Origin: Hemicentrotus pulcherrimus
Lineage: Eukaryota > Echinodermata > Echinoidea > Camarodonta > Strongylocentrotidae
Length of the DNA stretch: 10,066 bases
Reading direction: 5' to 3'
Assembly (NCBI GenBank): GCA_003118195.1
Contig: BEXV01004322.1
Span: forward strand, 12,888-22,953
Of this stretch, positions 1 through 7,410 are shown one piece after another. The notes below the pieces were generated by a model. The model made no database searches and was not told the origin of the DNA. It saw only the letters and a list, made by a program, of their open reading frames with translations. Each line of letters opens with the position of its first letter. Position 1 is the stretch's first letter. Position numbers and translations under genes: made by a program.

Positions 1-447
1 AGAAAAAGATAAGGAAAGAGAATTGCGCGTTAGAAAGGAAACAGGCATGAGAAGGCACAACACAATATATCAAATTGCATTTTGAGTCTGCGAGTGGAGA
101 TTGATCTAGTATCGGGTCATTCCCTTTTAAATTGTTTGACATGCCATTACGATATGAATACCGTAAACTCATTATGATTTGACCAATAATAAATTTGCAA
201 TTATGTAAATTCGTTACGGGATGTCATCTGCTTGGGCAGTATTGGTTCATATAGTGACGTCATTAAAACATCGTTATTTTTTCCGGCGAATCTCTCGTAT
301 GGAGGTGGTTGTATTTATATTTGTATAAATCACCTGATATGTAGTTGACCTAAAACTTGTACGATGGCCATCTGTTAGCTTACCACTTTATAGTAATACA
401 TTAGTTGACATATTTGTGATTTTCAATGAATTTCACCTTTAAACGAA
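1..447. other. Non-coding, no gene seen
   Basis: AT-rich DNA with frequent stops in all frames. The only discrete motif noted is one perfect CRE octamer TGACGTCA at 255-262, which is not enough to claim regulation. Confidence 0.6.
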
Positions 448-630
448 TTCGTTTTCACTGGCTGCCTGCCTTGGCAACAAACGGAATTGACAAAAGACTT
501 AACTCCGCTTCGTGGACGGTCAGACATATTGTAGACGAAAGACTTCATGCATGGCTGATTGGCAACGAAACGGAGTTAAGTCTTTTGTCAATTCTGTTTG
601 CTGCTACGACAGGCAGCCAGTGAAAACGAA
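448..630. mobile_element. Foldback element (MITE-like) with about 65-bp inverted arms
   Basis: The left arm 448-512 and right arm 565-630 are reverse complements with only a handful of mismatches and one single-base length difference. Examples are TTCGTTTTCACTGGCTGCCT at the left end and its complement at the right end, and GACAAAAGACTTAACTCCG (489-507) against 571-590. The 52-bp centre pairs weakly. TTTAAA occurs just outside both ends (438-443 and 633-638), a candidate target-site duplication. The open frame running through it is a by-product of the palindrome, not a gene. Confidence 0.75.
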
Positions 631-1074
631 CTTTTAAAATCAAATTATGGAAATGCAAGCGTCACTTTAAACAAACAAAACTTTGTTATTCCTTGATCAT
701 TTTTCCTGATTGAGGTGTCATATAAAAGGGCAGAAACTGAACTTTCTAGAAATTCGAATATTTCTTCGAAATTATACCGCCCGCCAAATGACATTTTGGT
801 TTTCTTCCTTAAAATTGCTTTTATTCACCCGTGCGTGAAATATGCATGATATGAGTTGCATCAAATGAGAAAGGAGGATCTAAGCTTTACAAATATGTGT
901 CATTTATTGATTAAAATTTTGTTTCAGTTATGATAACAAATCGATAATTCTCGGTTTCGTTTTTTCTGGGTCGCACTGTATAACGCACATCGTATTTGTC
1001 TCTATCATGATTACAAAATAGTAATTATAATACTAATAAGAAGAAGATGTATTGTAGCCTCATAAGTATTCATC
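631..1074. other. Non-coding, no gene seen
   Basis: AT-rich. A TATA-like TATAAAAGGG occurs at 721-730, but no coding sequence follows that could be assigned to it. Confidence 0.55.
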
Positions 1075-1212
1075 CTGTTCTTCGGAAGGGCACTGCAATC
1101 ATATCATTACACCGGCTTTAACCGAGCCGCCATTAAAGATACTCAACCATAAAAGGGAATGTCTTTCTACCAAGTACCCATTAACCACACCTAGGGGTGT
1201 TTCACAAAGATC
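1075..1212 (-). mobile_element. SINE tail remnant, minus orientation
   Basis: Read on the minus strand, this contains AACACCCCTAGGTGTG, AATGGGTACTTGGTAGAA, GTTGAG, GGCGGCTCGGTTAAAGCCGG and GTAATGATATGATTGCAGTG. It shares the GGTGTG-x-AATGGGTACTTG core with the plus-oriented SINE at 1290-1450. No tRNA-like head is recognisable next to it. It is probably a 5'-truncated copy, so the two copies lie head to head about 80 bp apart. Confidence 0.55.
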
Positions 1213-1289
1213 CTAATCATTGGGTAACATCTGCGCATTTTGATAGAGACATCTACATTAACTTCAATAAAAAAACATTGAGAAATATA

Positions 1290-1450
1290 GGTGTCGTGGT
1301 CTAGTTTATACACCCCAGGCAGGTTCAGTGCTCGACCCCCCCTCCCCTCGGCGGTACTAATGTCCTTTGGCACGGCCTTAATCCACATCGCCTCTCTCAA
1401 GAAAGGTGTACTAAATGGGTACTTGTTACGAAATAATTTCACAAATCCCA
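1290..1450 (+). mobile_element. Decayed tRNA-derived SINE, plus orientation
   Basis: An A-box-like GTCGTGGTCTAGTTTATA (1293-1310) and a B-box-like CAGGTTCAGTGCTCGACCC (1320-1338) have the spacing of a shortened tRNA head. A body follows with CCTTAATCCACATCGCCTC (1376-1394) and GGTGTACTAAATGGGTACTTG (1405-1425, here split as GGTGTACTAA and ATGGGTACTTG). This body resembles SINE central/tail domains I recall from marine invertebrates. The polymerase III boxes are degraded, so the copy is probably silent. Ends are approximate. Confidence 0.6.
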
Positions 1451-1668
1451 TAAGTGCCTCATTGTAACTGGGCTATTTCTTAATTCAGGTTTAACTAGTA
1501 TGATGTGTTGCCCAACGCTATTTTTTTCAAAATACAGAAAAAGTTGTTAATGAAATGACCTGAAACAATGCTAACATACAACACAAATACCGAAGTGGAC
1601 CGGAATCGACTAAAACTCCGTCTTGACTGAAAAGTAAAGTCGCGGTTACCTTCTTCAAAATAAGAGGG

Positions 1669-1730
1669 GTCAATCGGGGTAACGTCCGGAAAATATCGAG
1701 GTAAATATCACCCTAGACGAGCTAGGATGA
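1669..1730. repeat. Direct repeat copy A
   Basis: About 60 bp beginning GTCAATCGGGGTAACGTCCG and running through ATATCGAGGTAAATATCACC and CTAG. It is repeated 432 bp downstream at 2101-2162 with roughly ten differences. Both copies contain GGTAAAT-x-TCACCCTAG. Confidence 0.75.
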
Positions 1731-1843
1731 TGTTAGGGACTTTAAGATTCGCACGAAGACAATGGGGATTGCTACGATCGACGTATTTTAATGCACTACC
1801 TTGAATGGACGTCACACGTATCAGTCCACGCAAATCTAAAAGT

Positions 1844-2070
1844 CCCGGGTGACATTTACCCGGGGTAACTTACGTCATCGTCGTGAACAAATGTATACAT
1901 GTACACAGCGCGCGCCAGCTGATCGCGATGAGGGATTTTCAGTTGTTGTGGTAACCTACCCGGGTGAGGTGTTTGCGGATGGCTGATTAAGACGGTGTCC
2001 AAAAGCTCACCCCGTGTTTTACGCTCAGTCCACCCACTGTTATTCATCCACATGTCGCTCGGGTGAGATT
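1844..2070. repeat. Cluster of inverted CCCGGGTGA motifs between the direct repeats
   Basis: A perfect hairpin CCCGGGT-gacattt-ACCCGGG lies at 1844-1864, followed by CGGGGTAACTTACG (1862-1875), a relative of CGGGGTAACGTCCG in copy A. Further GGGTGA boxes occur at 1958-1969 and 2058-2070, in the opposite orientation to the TCACCC boxes in the direct repeats. ATTAAGACGG also occurs twice (about 1985 and 2082). No protein is encoded. Confidence 0.6.
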
Positions 2071-2100
2071 GAAAAAGTTCTATTAAGACGGCGCTGACGC

Positions 2101-2162
2101 GTCAATCGGGATAACGTCCGTACAATATCGAGGTAAATCTCACCCTAGTCGATCCAGGGTGT
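2101..2162. repeat. Direct repeat copy B
   Basis: Begins GTCAATCGGGATAACGTCCG and continues through ATATCGAGGTAAATCTCACC and CTAG. It is the partner of 1669-1730. It could be a terminal or subterminal repeat of one element spanning 1669-2162, or the remains of a tandem array. Confidence 0.75.
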
Positions 2163-2316
2163 CTGTCCGCGTGCGCGCTTGTGTTTGTGTCTGTTCATGT
2201 AACTTTGTTTTCAAACACACTGTAATCTGTCATTTAATCAGCATTGAATTGATGTTTATGCCCAATCCACACCTTTATGATAGTTTCCATGATTCTCTCT
2301 CATGCCTCATGTTCAG

Positions 2317-2430
2317 AATACTTTTGTTCACCTAACCCCTGTCGTAATGGAGGCACATGCAAAGCTTCTCCTGGTCATACACCAACCTACACATGTCAGT
2401 GTGATCTGGGTTATGATGGCACAGATTGTG
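2317..2430 (+). CDS. Exon 1 of model: EGF-like module
   Basis: A 38-residue EGF-like module on a symmetric phase 1-1 exon, the usual form for shuffled EGF modules. The six cysteines fall in order in FC, NPC, GTC, YTC, QC and TDC, with the standard NGGTC and C-x-C-x2-GY-x-G-x2-C pattern near the C-terminus. The exon lies between an acceptor ending ATGTTCAG at 2316 and a strong donor GTAAGTACC at 2431. The first codon is split; if the upstream base is G it encodes Glu. The calcium-binding signature at the N-terminus is not evident, because the residues just before the first Cys would come from an earlier exon. An upstream exon must exist, since the acceptor requires a phase-1 donor, but none is recognisable in 1-2316. 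The role is probably structural, as part of an extracellular chain. Confidence 0.85.
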
Positions 2431-2621
2431 GTAAGTACCAGGATGAGTTACTTCTGTTCAACGACTTAAACAGCTTAAAAACACGAAACTCAAGTCGCCA
2501 AAGAAAACTTTATGAATACAGTACTGGTGTATTGACTATGTTCATCATAAAATGTAATTATACAAATACATTTTCTTATTTCCGTTTTTGTTGTTAATTG
2601 GTTTGTTTGTGCTTCTCGCAG

Positions 2622-2891
2622 ATGTTTCTGTCCAACTACTTATTGTCAACCCAAATAAGACCGGACTCTGGGTTGCAAATATGAGTGACTTCGTATTCTC
2701 GAGTTTCATAGAGCTCGGAGGCTCTGCCAGGATCAGAATTATATATTTTGATAACAGGGCTAACGCACTCTTTTGGGAAAATCTTGCGACTACTAGTTAC
2801 TGGCAAAAGCTAACATATAAGATGGATTTCGACATTTTGATGATTAAGTTAGGAATGCCAAACAGCACACTCATCTCCAATAGACAGGAAG
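2622..2891 (+). CDS. Exon 2 of model: propeller blades 1 and 2
   Basis: A 270-bp phase 1-1 exon whose 90 residues directly follow the EGF module; the split codon joins as GAT (Asp). Blade 1 begins VSVQLLIVNP and includes the LWVANMSDF strand. Blade 2 has the signature IIYFDNRANALFWENL, where YWTD is replaced by FWEN. The start is set by acceptor CTTCTCGCAG at 2621 and the end by donor GTATGG at 2892. Three N-glycosylation sequons (NKT, NMS, NST) suit an extracellular domain. The opening VSVQLL resembles the first blade of YWTD propellers in sea urchin and lancelet proteins as I remember them. The insert after FWENL (SYWQKLTYKMDF) departs from the family consensus, so this blade is highly diverged. 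Confidence 0.75.
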
Positions 2892-3579
2892 GTATGGTTG
2901 CTAGAAGTCTTATATCCTAGTGACAAAATTCAAACTGAAAATGTGTACTTTTGTGAAACGGCCTAGAAATTGAAACATGCCAATAAACCGAAAGCCTACG
3001 ATATTGTGAACCCGTCCCCAAAATGTGTGAGCTGTCGCCCTTATTTTTAACTTTTTTGAATGCCCGAGTTATCGGTCCCAGGGATTGTGGGTCTAATGGA
3101 TGTAGCCCCAAGAAGCATGTACTTCTTGAATGCATTAATCGTTCTTCCTAACGTTTGTATTCTTATTATTCTAGTAATATAGACATTACTGAAGTCTTAC
3201 TGCATATATTAGAAAGTTTTAAAAAGTAAGACTTTAACAAATTTAGTTAATCATCTGAAATGCGATGCTATTCAAGGGTGGCTGGGCTCATGGACAAGTA
3301 CACCCCCTTTAAAATGATTATCTGAAGTATACTCAATCTCAATACCCATTTATAATATGAAAGCCTGTGAACATATTTATTCAAAGTAAATTTGGAATCA
3401 ATCAGGGTTTTGTTTTATTCCATAGAAGGCAAACAACTTTAAAACATCTACGAAGTTCTTTTGGCCGTATAATGGATCATTATATTGTAAGTGTTATAAA
3501 AACTTATTGCTTATTACCTAAGGGGTATATTTGTTGACCCCTTATGTTATGCTCTTTATACATGGTCATGCTGTTTCAG
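2892..3579 (+). other. Intron 2
   Basis: 688 bp between donor GTATGG and acceptor TTTCAG. AT-rich; no repeat, RNA gene or exon-like segment recognised. Confidence 0.75.
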
Positions 3580-3760
3580 CTTTGAATCCTTGTCTCACCA
3601 TGGACGTGAAAAAGCAGGAGCTTTACTGGTCAAGTTTTTCCGAGGGATATAAGCGGCAAACCGTAGGAGGAGAAGAAGCCTTGAAAGGAATTGTTAACGG
3701 TTTAGGCTGGATACCTAGACGCATGAAGCCCTTTCAATGTGTCATTGATCAACAGCGGAG
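3580..3760 (+). CDS. Exon 3 of model: propeller blade 3 and start of blade 4
   Basis: A 181-bp exon, phase 1 in and phase 2 out. The split codon with exon 2 makes GCT (Ala), giving ALNPCLTMDVKKQELYWSSF, close to the canonical GL-x-NP-x-GL-x-D-x6-LYW-(T/S)-D blade. It continues with VNGLGW and then FQCVIDQQRR, the opening strand of blade 4. The acceptor is GCTGTTTCAG at 3579 and the donor is GGAG/GTAACT at 3761. An earlier possible donor (GT at 3700, phase 1) was rejected because its context is weak. The phase-2 end at 3760 also makes CVIDQQRR run directly into YFYSIG of exon 4, as a propeller blade requires. Two Cys residues (NPC, FQC) are present. Confidence 0.78.
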
Positions 3761-4799
3761 GTAACTTTTTACCAATAAAGATGTATATAAACCCCTAAAA
3801 AGTTTAGAAACTCGTGTATGATTGATTATATATCTCTTGTCATAGCATAATCTTCGCTAGTTTAAGACCATTAGTAAATTGGATAAATTTATGTTTGAAA
3901 TGAAACTTGTTGTGATTTTTCAGTCATTGGATGTGCAGTAGATCAAAATAAGGGACAAGGGCACAAGCGAAAAGTTGCCAAATATGGTGCTCTTGTTCGA
4001 TTGTGGATTCAAATCGCTCTATTACCCAGGCCTTCTCGACAGTTGTGAACCCACCTTGATGCTTCATAAAGTTGATGACTAAACAGTAGAGAAATGTCTG
4101 ACACGTCCTATTGCATGATTTTCAATTCAACATTCCCATTATTCGGCATTCATAAATGACCCGTTGGGAATAAAAGCCTCAAAGTCACTCAAACGGCGTA
4201 ACAATACCATTTTTTACCAGTTCATTCTGCAACAAGTCACCCTTTCCCTTGTCCATTATTCAGATGTACCTCTAAATCCATGGCTTTAACGCCATAACAT
4301 TTTTTAAAGACTAATTAAAACACATATTTGAATGATAAAATCAAAGCGATGATTAAGCCATGATAAGAGAGCTAAAATCGATCCATTCTTTGTTTCCAGA
4401 CTTTCTTTTAGGAATTCGTACGAATATTGAGGCAAACGGTTAAAATACTATTACCCCAAGATGAACTCCAAACCCGAAAACTGAGCTGTCCTCGTTTGTT
4501 TTATAAAGTACGGATGCTTAAAAATTTATATTTTTAGTTAAGAATATGCCCGTCAAAATAGTTTTATCTCCAGGGAAATATATTGACCAAAGGATTTGAG
4601 CAGTGCGTTTGTATTACAAAGTGTTTTATATATAATTTGTTTACTGTTTATTGTTTCTGTTTTTCGTCTCTACTTCTCCTGCTGTTTCTTTCAAGAAAAC
4701 CGCTTGAATAGATGAATATTTATCATGAATATTTTACATAACAATTAATTACACTGAAATGAATTGGTGTTCCAAATAATTTATTTCATTACTCTACAG
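3761..4799 (+). other. Intron 3
   Basis: 1039 bp from GTAACT to CTACAG. It contains the exon-like remnant at 3924-3962; the rest is AT-rich DNA without recognisable features. Confidence 0.75.
3924..3962 (+). pseudogene. Exon-like remnant in intron 3, similar to the end of exon 3
   Basis: After the acceptor-like TGATTTTTCAG (ending 3923), phase 1 reads VIGCAVDQNKGQ, like the start of a YWTD blade and similar to FQCVIDQQRR of exon 3. DNA also matches loosely (ATGTG....T.GATCAA in both). The frame runs on without blade features to a TGA at about 4046, and there is no donor of the right phase. I read it as a decayed duplicate or a coincidence, not a used exon. Confidence 0.3.
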
Positions 4800-4936
4800 A
4801 TATTTCTATTCCATCGGATATCAATCACCAAACAATAACGCGATCACTCGATTTCATCTAGACAGTTTGCATTCAGAAACGATTTACTCAGATCTAGTGA
4901 AGGATTCAGTTCACGGATTAACAATAGATGAAAAAG
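4800..4936 (+). CDS. Exon 4 of model: propeller blade 4
   Basis: A 137-bp exon, phase 2 in and phase 1 out. One base (A, 4800) completes an Arg codon with exon 3. The frame reads YFYSIGYQSPNNNAITRF, then HLDSLHSETIYSDLV, then HGLTIDEK. This matches a full blade: FYSI in place of YWTD, a basic/hydrophobic strand, L-D-S in place of L-D-G-S, ETI, and HGLTIDEKG in place of GLAIDPxxG. The acceptor is ATTACTCTACAG at 4799 and the donor is AAAAG/GTAAAG at 4937. The other two frames from this acceptor meet stops within about 20 codons, so the phase is well supported. It is followed by the longest intron of the model. Confidence 0.82.
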
Positions 4937-6913
4937 GTAAAGAGTTACGTAATGACAAGAGTTGGCCACGAGGACACCCATATTTTCCCTTCAAATTTAG
5001 TCATTTTTTACTCAAATGTAAATTACTTGGTTCCAATAGATGCGAATGCTGAAATTGGGAGTTAACAATGAAAATTGTCAAAATCTCCTATAAGGCCAAG
5101 AGGCTGTCCCGAAAAACTACCCAATCAAGCTCATAATATATGAACCCCTCAAATGATTTTAAACGTCATAGCATGCTTCGATATAAAGATATGAATTGAT
5201 ATTAATGGTGCAAACAAGAGATTCGTATTTCATAATGTAATTCAGTATGATGTATTTTGTCATATAACTTATAGGTTAGAATCATGGATTACAACTTGAT
5301 ATCGTCATAAAATCCCACTCGATTTTATCTTCTTTTCAACCGAATATCTACATGAAGTATACAGAATCAAGAATTAAATACATTTACTGATGATACCCTA
5401 TAGGTAAACCATTTTATTTGAAATAACTGAAAATACAAATAATTATGTAGAATGTTATGATAAATTATCTATTTTTAATGACACATTTTCAGCTCAACAT
5501 TAGTCCATAATCTGACCAATATAATGTTTTATCTAGACATGCAATCGAGTCACAACAATATGCGTGTAATGACGCACATGTTTCTACGGTTAAAATGAAA
5601 GAGCTTCTCTCGGACTATCCAGAGCAATTTGTAAGAAGTATGTAGCTTCTGTGATAATGGAGATAGGTCGGGCGAAAGATAGACCATCAAAACGGCTCAC
5701 AATTGACAAAATGGCGACTGGAGGGTCACGCATGAGGGACTCCGGAGAACGAAGAATACAGTGACCTTTGAGGGATGCTGGAGACTATGCCTACGGAGTT
5801 TTGAAGGGAATTTGAATAGAGGAAGGGACCTAGAAAGGGCTCACAAACACTGCGTGCAAAACCAATAGGATTTGGTGCATGATGAACATGTGGTGACGTG
5901 CTGTTGCACAAACAACCGCCCACAAACACAATCATGCGGAGTATAAAATGGCGTCTTTATTGATCTTGTCGATCAGCTATATATTAGTGCGCTTTTGTAA
6001 GGCATTAATCCTCATTACTGTCAATTATGATTTAAGGACGTAGGTCCCTTAGCTGATTAGCATAGTAGCACACATATGATAAAGCAGTCACGCAAAACAC
6101 ACACTCTCAAATTAATATTCAATAAAATCTGAGAATGTATGCCATTATCTAGATCTATTAGAAATAAATAATTTTTTAAAATCCTTCCCTAAACTGGGGT
6201 CAACATAAATATTCCACCATTATGACCAACAGTGTATATTGTAAGAAAGCGTCTTTTATACTCTACGGGTATACCGGCGGTCAACTAATTCGATCAATAA
6301 TAACAGGCAAGGCCTATTGGCCGAAGCACACGAGAGACGGGTGCTCAACCAATCAACGGGCCGTTGGCTCGGCTCGCCTGTCTGGCGAGAACAATGGCGT
6401 GCTCACCAATCAACAGGCCGCTTGCTCAGTGCGGGCCGGCTTGACGGGGAGTGTCATGGCGGCGTATCGTACGCAACCAAAATTCTGGGATATCAATCCC
6501 TATTGTCTCTAGACGCTTTAGCAATGCGACGGAAGGCAAACAGGACGGTAGAATTCACTCATCCGAGATCGTCCTGTACTATGCCCCATGTTTGGCTACG
6601 GCTGAGTTTTCAGTTCAGCGGAGCCTGACGTCCCTCTTAGGCTCAGTGATTCGTTCTGATATCGGACGGGCAGTTTCACCGATGTAGGATATCTGTCCCA
6701 TCCTTTACCTCATATACTCCTTAGACTGCCATTTTCACGCAGTTATTGTACTAAAAGCATGAGCGATATATTATGAATGCTATGAACCAAATGTAGCAGT
6801 TCACAAATAGTGGGTCCATTTCACCAAAGCCTTTGCGTTTGTGCTAGAAGCTCTTTGAAAGATGTGAGCATAAGTGAGGGTTTAACAGAATCTTTTCTTC
6901 TTTTCTGACGCAG
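4937..6913 (+). other. Intron 4
   Basis: 1977 bp from GTAAAG to GACGCAG. It is AT-rich to about 5600, then of mixed composition, with the CCAAT patch at 6311-6465 and several short inverted repeats from 6480 to 6710 (for example GAGCCT/AGGCTC near 6620-6645). Open frames at 5726-5935 (minus) and 6222-6690 (plus) resemble no family I know. Confidence 0.7.
6311..6465. promoter_or_regulatory. GC-rich patch with CCAAT motifs in intron 4
   Basis: Two near-identical segments, GTGCTCAACCAATCAACGGG (6341 on) and GTGCTCACCAATCAACAGG (6399 on), lie 58 bp apart. Each holds ACCAATCA, the NF-Y consensus, and an inverse ATTGG lies at 6316-6320. A YY1-like ATGGCGGCG is at 6456-6464, and a perfect CTCGCC/GGCGAG hairpin is at 6373-6389. 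The patch contrasts with the AT-rich intron around it. It may be an internal promoter or enhancer, or part of an unrecognised repeat. The overlapping open frames here show no family features. Confidence 0.3.
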
Positions 6914-7194
6914 GAGAACAACTTTTTTGGACATCATCATTTCACATCATTTACTCGTTCGACTTGAAGACTGGCGTTGGACCGTTCACATTACTAAACT
7001 TAGAAAGTTTGGAAATGTATCCTTGTAGCATACTCTTCGTATCTGGTTGGCTTGTGTGGCATGACAGGCAGCAGGATCAGGTTTGTGCTGCACAAGCTAA
7101 AGTAGATGCTGAAATCAAATTATGTGGTTTTACCCGTATTGATGGTGGGCCCAAGTATGTATTTCAGGCAAACTTGGCACTGCGACGAATATAA
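6914..7194 (+). CDS. Exon 5 of model: propeller blades 5 and 6, apparent C-terminus
   Basis: The acceptor TTTTCTGACGCAG ends at 6913, and the split codon with exon 4 is GGA (Gly). This gives DEKGEQLFWTSSFHIIYSFD, a well-formed blade 5 (FWTS). Blade 6 follows with ILFVSGWLVWHDRQQDQVC, where VWHD replaces YWTD and the tail resembles the usual DWQ-x-x-x-I-x-x-A strand. The frame ends at TAA 7192-7194 after a tail (roughly LCGFTRIDGGPKYVFQ onward) that only loosely resembles the usual closing strand. Family members normally continue into a capping EGF, and none is in this frame. GT sites at 7145 (phase 1), 7155 (phase 2) and 7159 (phase 0) could end the exon earlier, so the last 15 to 20 residues are uncertain. 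Confidence 0.72.
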
Positions 7195-7244
7195 GTTTTC
7201 TCCTTGCAGTCCTTTGAACGTTTCGGGAGGGTGCAGGGACAGGC
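7193..7244 (+). pseudogene. Frame-shifted remnant of the C-terminal capping EGF-like module
   Basis: One frame over from exon 5, the DNA reads KFSPCSPLNVSGGCRDR. This resembles the start of the LDLR/LRP EGF module that follows YWTD propellers (NPC-x-x-x-NGGC). It sits exactly where that module is expected. It is out of frame with exon 5 by +1 and is cut at 7244/7245 by the left arm of a palindromic element. None of the later cysteines are found. Alternatives are chance resemblance over a short stretch, or rescue by splicing out 7155-7209 (GTATGT...TTGCAG). That intron would be only 55 bp and would remove the first Cys. Confidence 0.45.
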
Positions 7245-7410
7245 GTCTAGTTCTGGACCCTTTTATTGATATTTTTATTCGCCGACTATAACCGATCCTT
7301 TGTGATGGCGCGATCCCGAGAACCGGTCCGGCGCAATCACTCGGCTTAACGCTTATAGTCGGCGAATAAAAAAAAAAAAAAAAAAACATAAATAGGGTTC
7401 AGAACTAGAC
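7245..7410. mobile_element. Palindromic (foldback/MITE-like) element with poly-A run
   Basis: The ends are inverted. GTCTAGTTCT (7245-7254) pairs with AGAACTAGAC (7401-7410), extending to GTCTAGTTCTGGACCC with one mismatch. The inner arm TTTTTATTCGCCGACTATA (7272-7290) pairs perfectly with 7354-7372. A run of 19 A's (7368-7386) makes the right arm longer. The central 63 bp is GC-rich and partly self-complementary (TGAT-GCGC type pairings). No transposase is encoded, so it would be non-autonomous. Possible degenerate flanking duplication: GGGACAGG at 7236-7243 and AGGACTGG at 7412-7419. Confidence 0.65.
7365..7370 (+). promoter_or_regulatory. Candidate polyadenylation signal AATAAA
   Basis: A canonical AATAAA hexamer lies 171 bp beyond the stop codon at 7194, at the junction of the right inner arm and the A-run of the palindromic element. 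It is the nearest canonical signal I noticed downstream of exon 5. Whether it is used cannot be told from sequence, and it may simply be part of the element's A-rich arm. Confidence 0.35.

Larger units (their letters stand above)
2317..7194 (+). other. Gene model: EGF plus six-bladed YWTD (LDLR class B) propeller protein, 5' partial
   Basis: The gene is read as the join of 2317-2430, 2622-2891, 3580-3760, 4800-4936 and 6914-7194. The four introns (191, 688, 1039 and 1977 bp) all have GT-AG ends, and the phases match at every junction (1, 1, 2, 1). The join leaves 326 residues with no stop until TAA at 7192-7194. The order is one EGF-like module, then six propeller repeats. Relatives (LDLR, LRP, nidogen and the large EGF/YWTD proteins of marine deuterostomes) are secreted or single-pass membrane proteins whose propellers bind extracellular partners. 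Here I infer only an extracellular or lumenal protein. No signal peptide or transmembrane segment is visible, so upstream exons are missing or outside the window. It could be an intact divergent gene or a recently decaying copy; intact splice sites and the lack of internal stops favour the first for exons 1 to 4. Confidence 0.75.

Noticed and set aside
255..262. Palindromic CRE site TGACGTCA
   Set aside because: A single octamer with no adjacent gene is not evidence of regulation.
426..623. 65-residue plus-strand open frame
   Set aside because: It lies inside the palindromic element; the open frame is a consequence of its composition and has no family features.
1191..1451. 86-residue minus-strand open frame
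   Set aside because: It runs antisense through the SINE remnants, so it is repeat-derived.
1856..2053. 65-residue minus-strand open frame
   Set aside because: It falls within the dispersed-repeat cluster and has no recognisable domain.
3700..3701. Alternative phase-1 donor for exon 3
   Set aside because: Weak context, and it would drop the FQCVIDQQRR strand that joins exactly in phase to blade 4 in exon 4.
3995..4020. T-loop-like GGATTCAAATCGC suggesting a tRNA
   Set aside because: No A box at a suitable distance and no acceptor stem.
5726..5935. 69-residue minus-strand open frame
   Set aside because: No domain, signal peptide or supporting splice or promoter context.
6222..6690. Three overlapping plus-strand open frames
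   Set aside because: They overlap in GC-rich DNA with internal repeats; none resembles a known protein.
7155..7209. A 55-bp intron rescuing the frame into the EGF remnant
   Set aside because: Both ends match splice consensus and the phases fit, but it is very short and would remove the first EGF cysteine. Kept only as an alternative.
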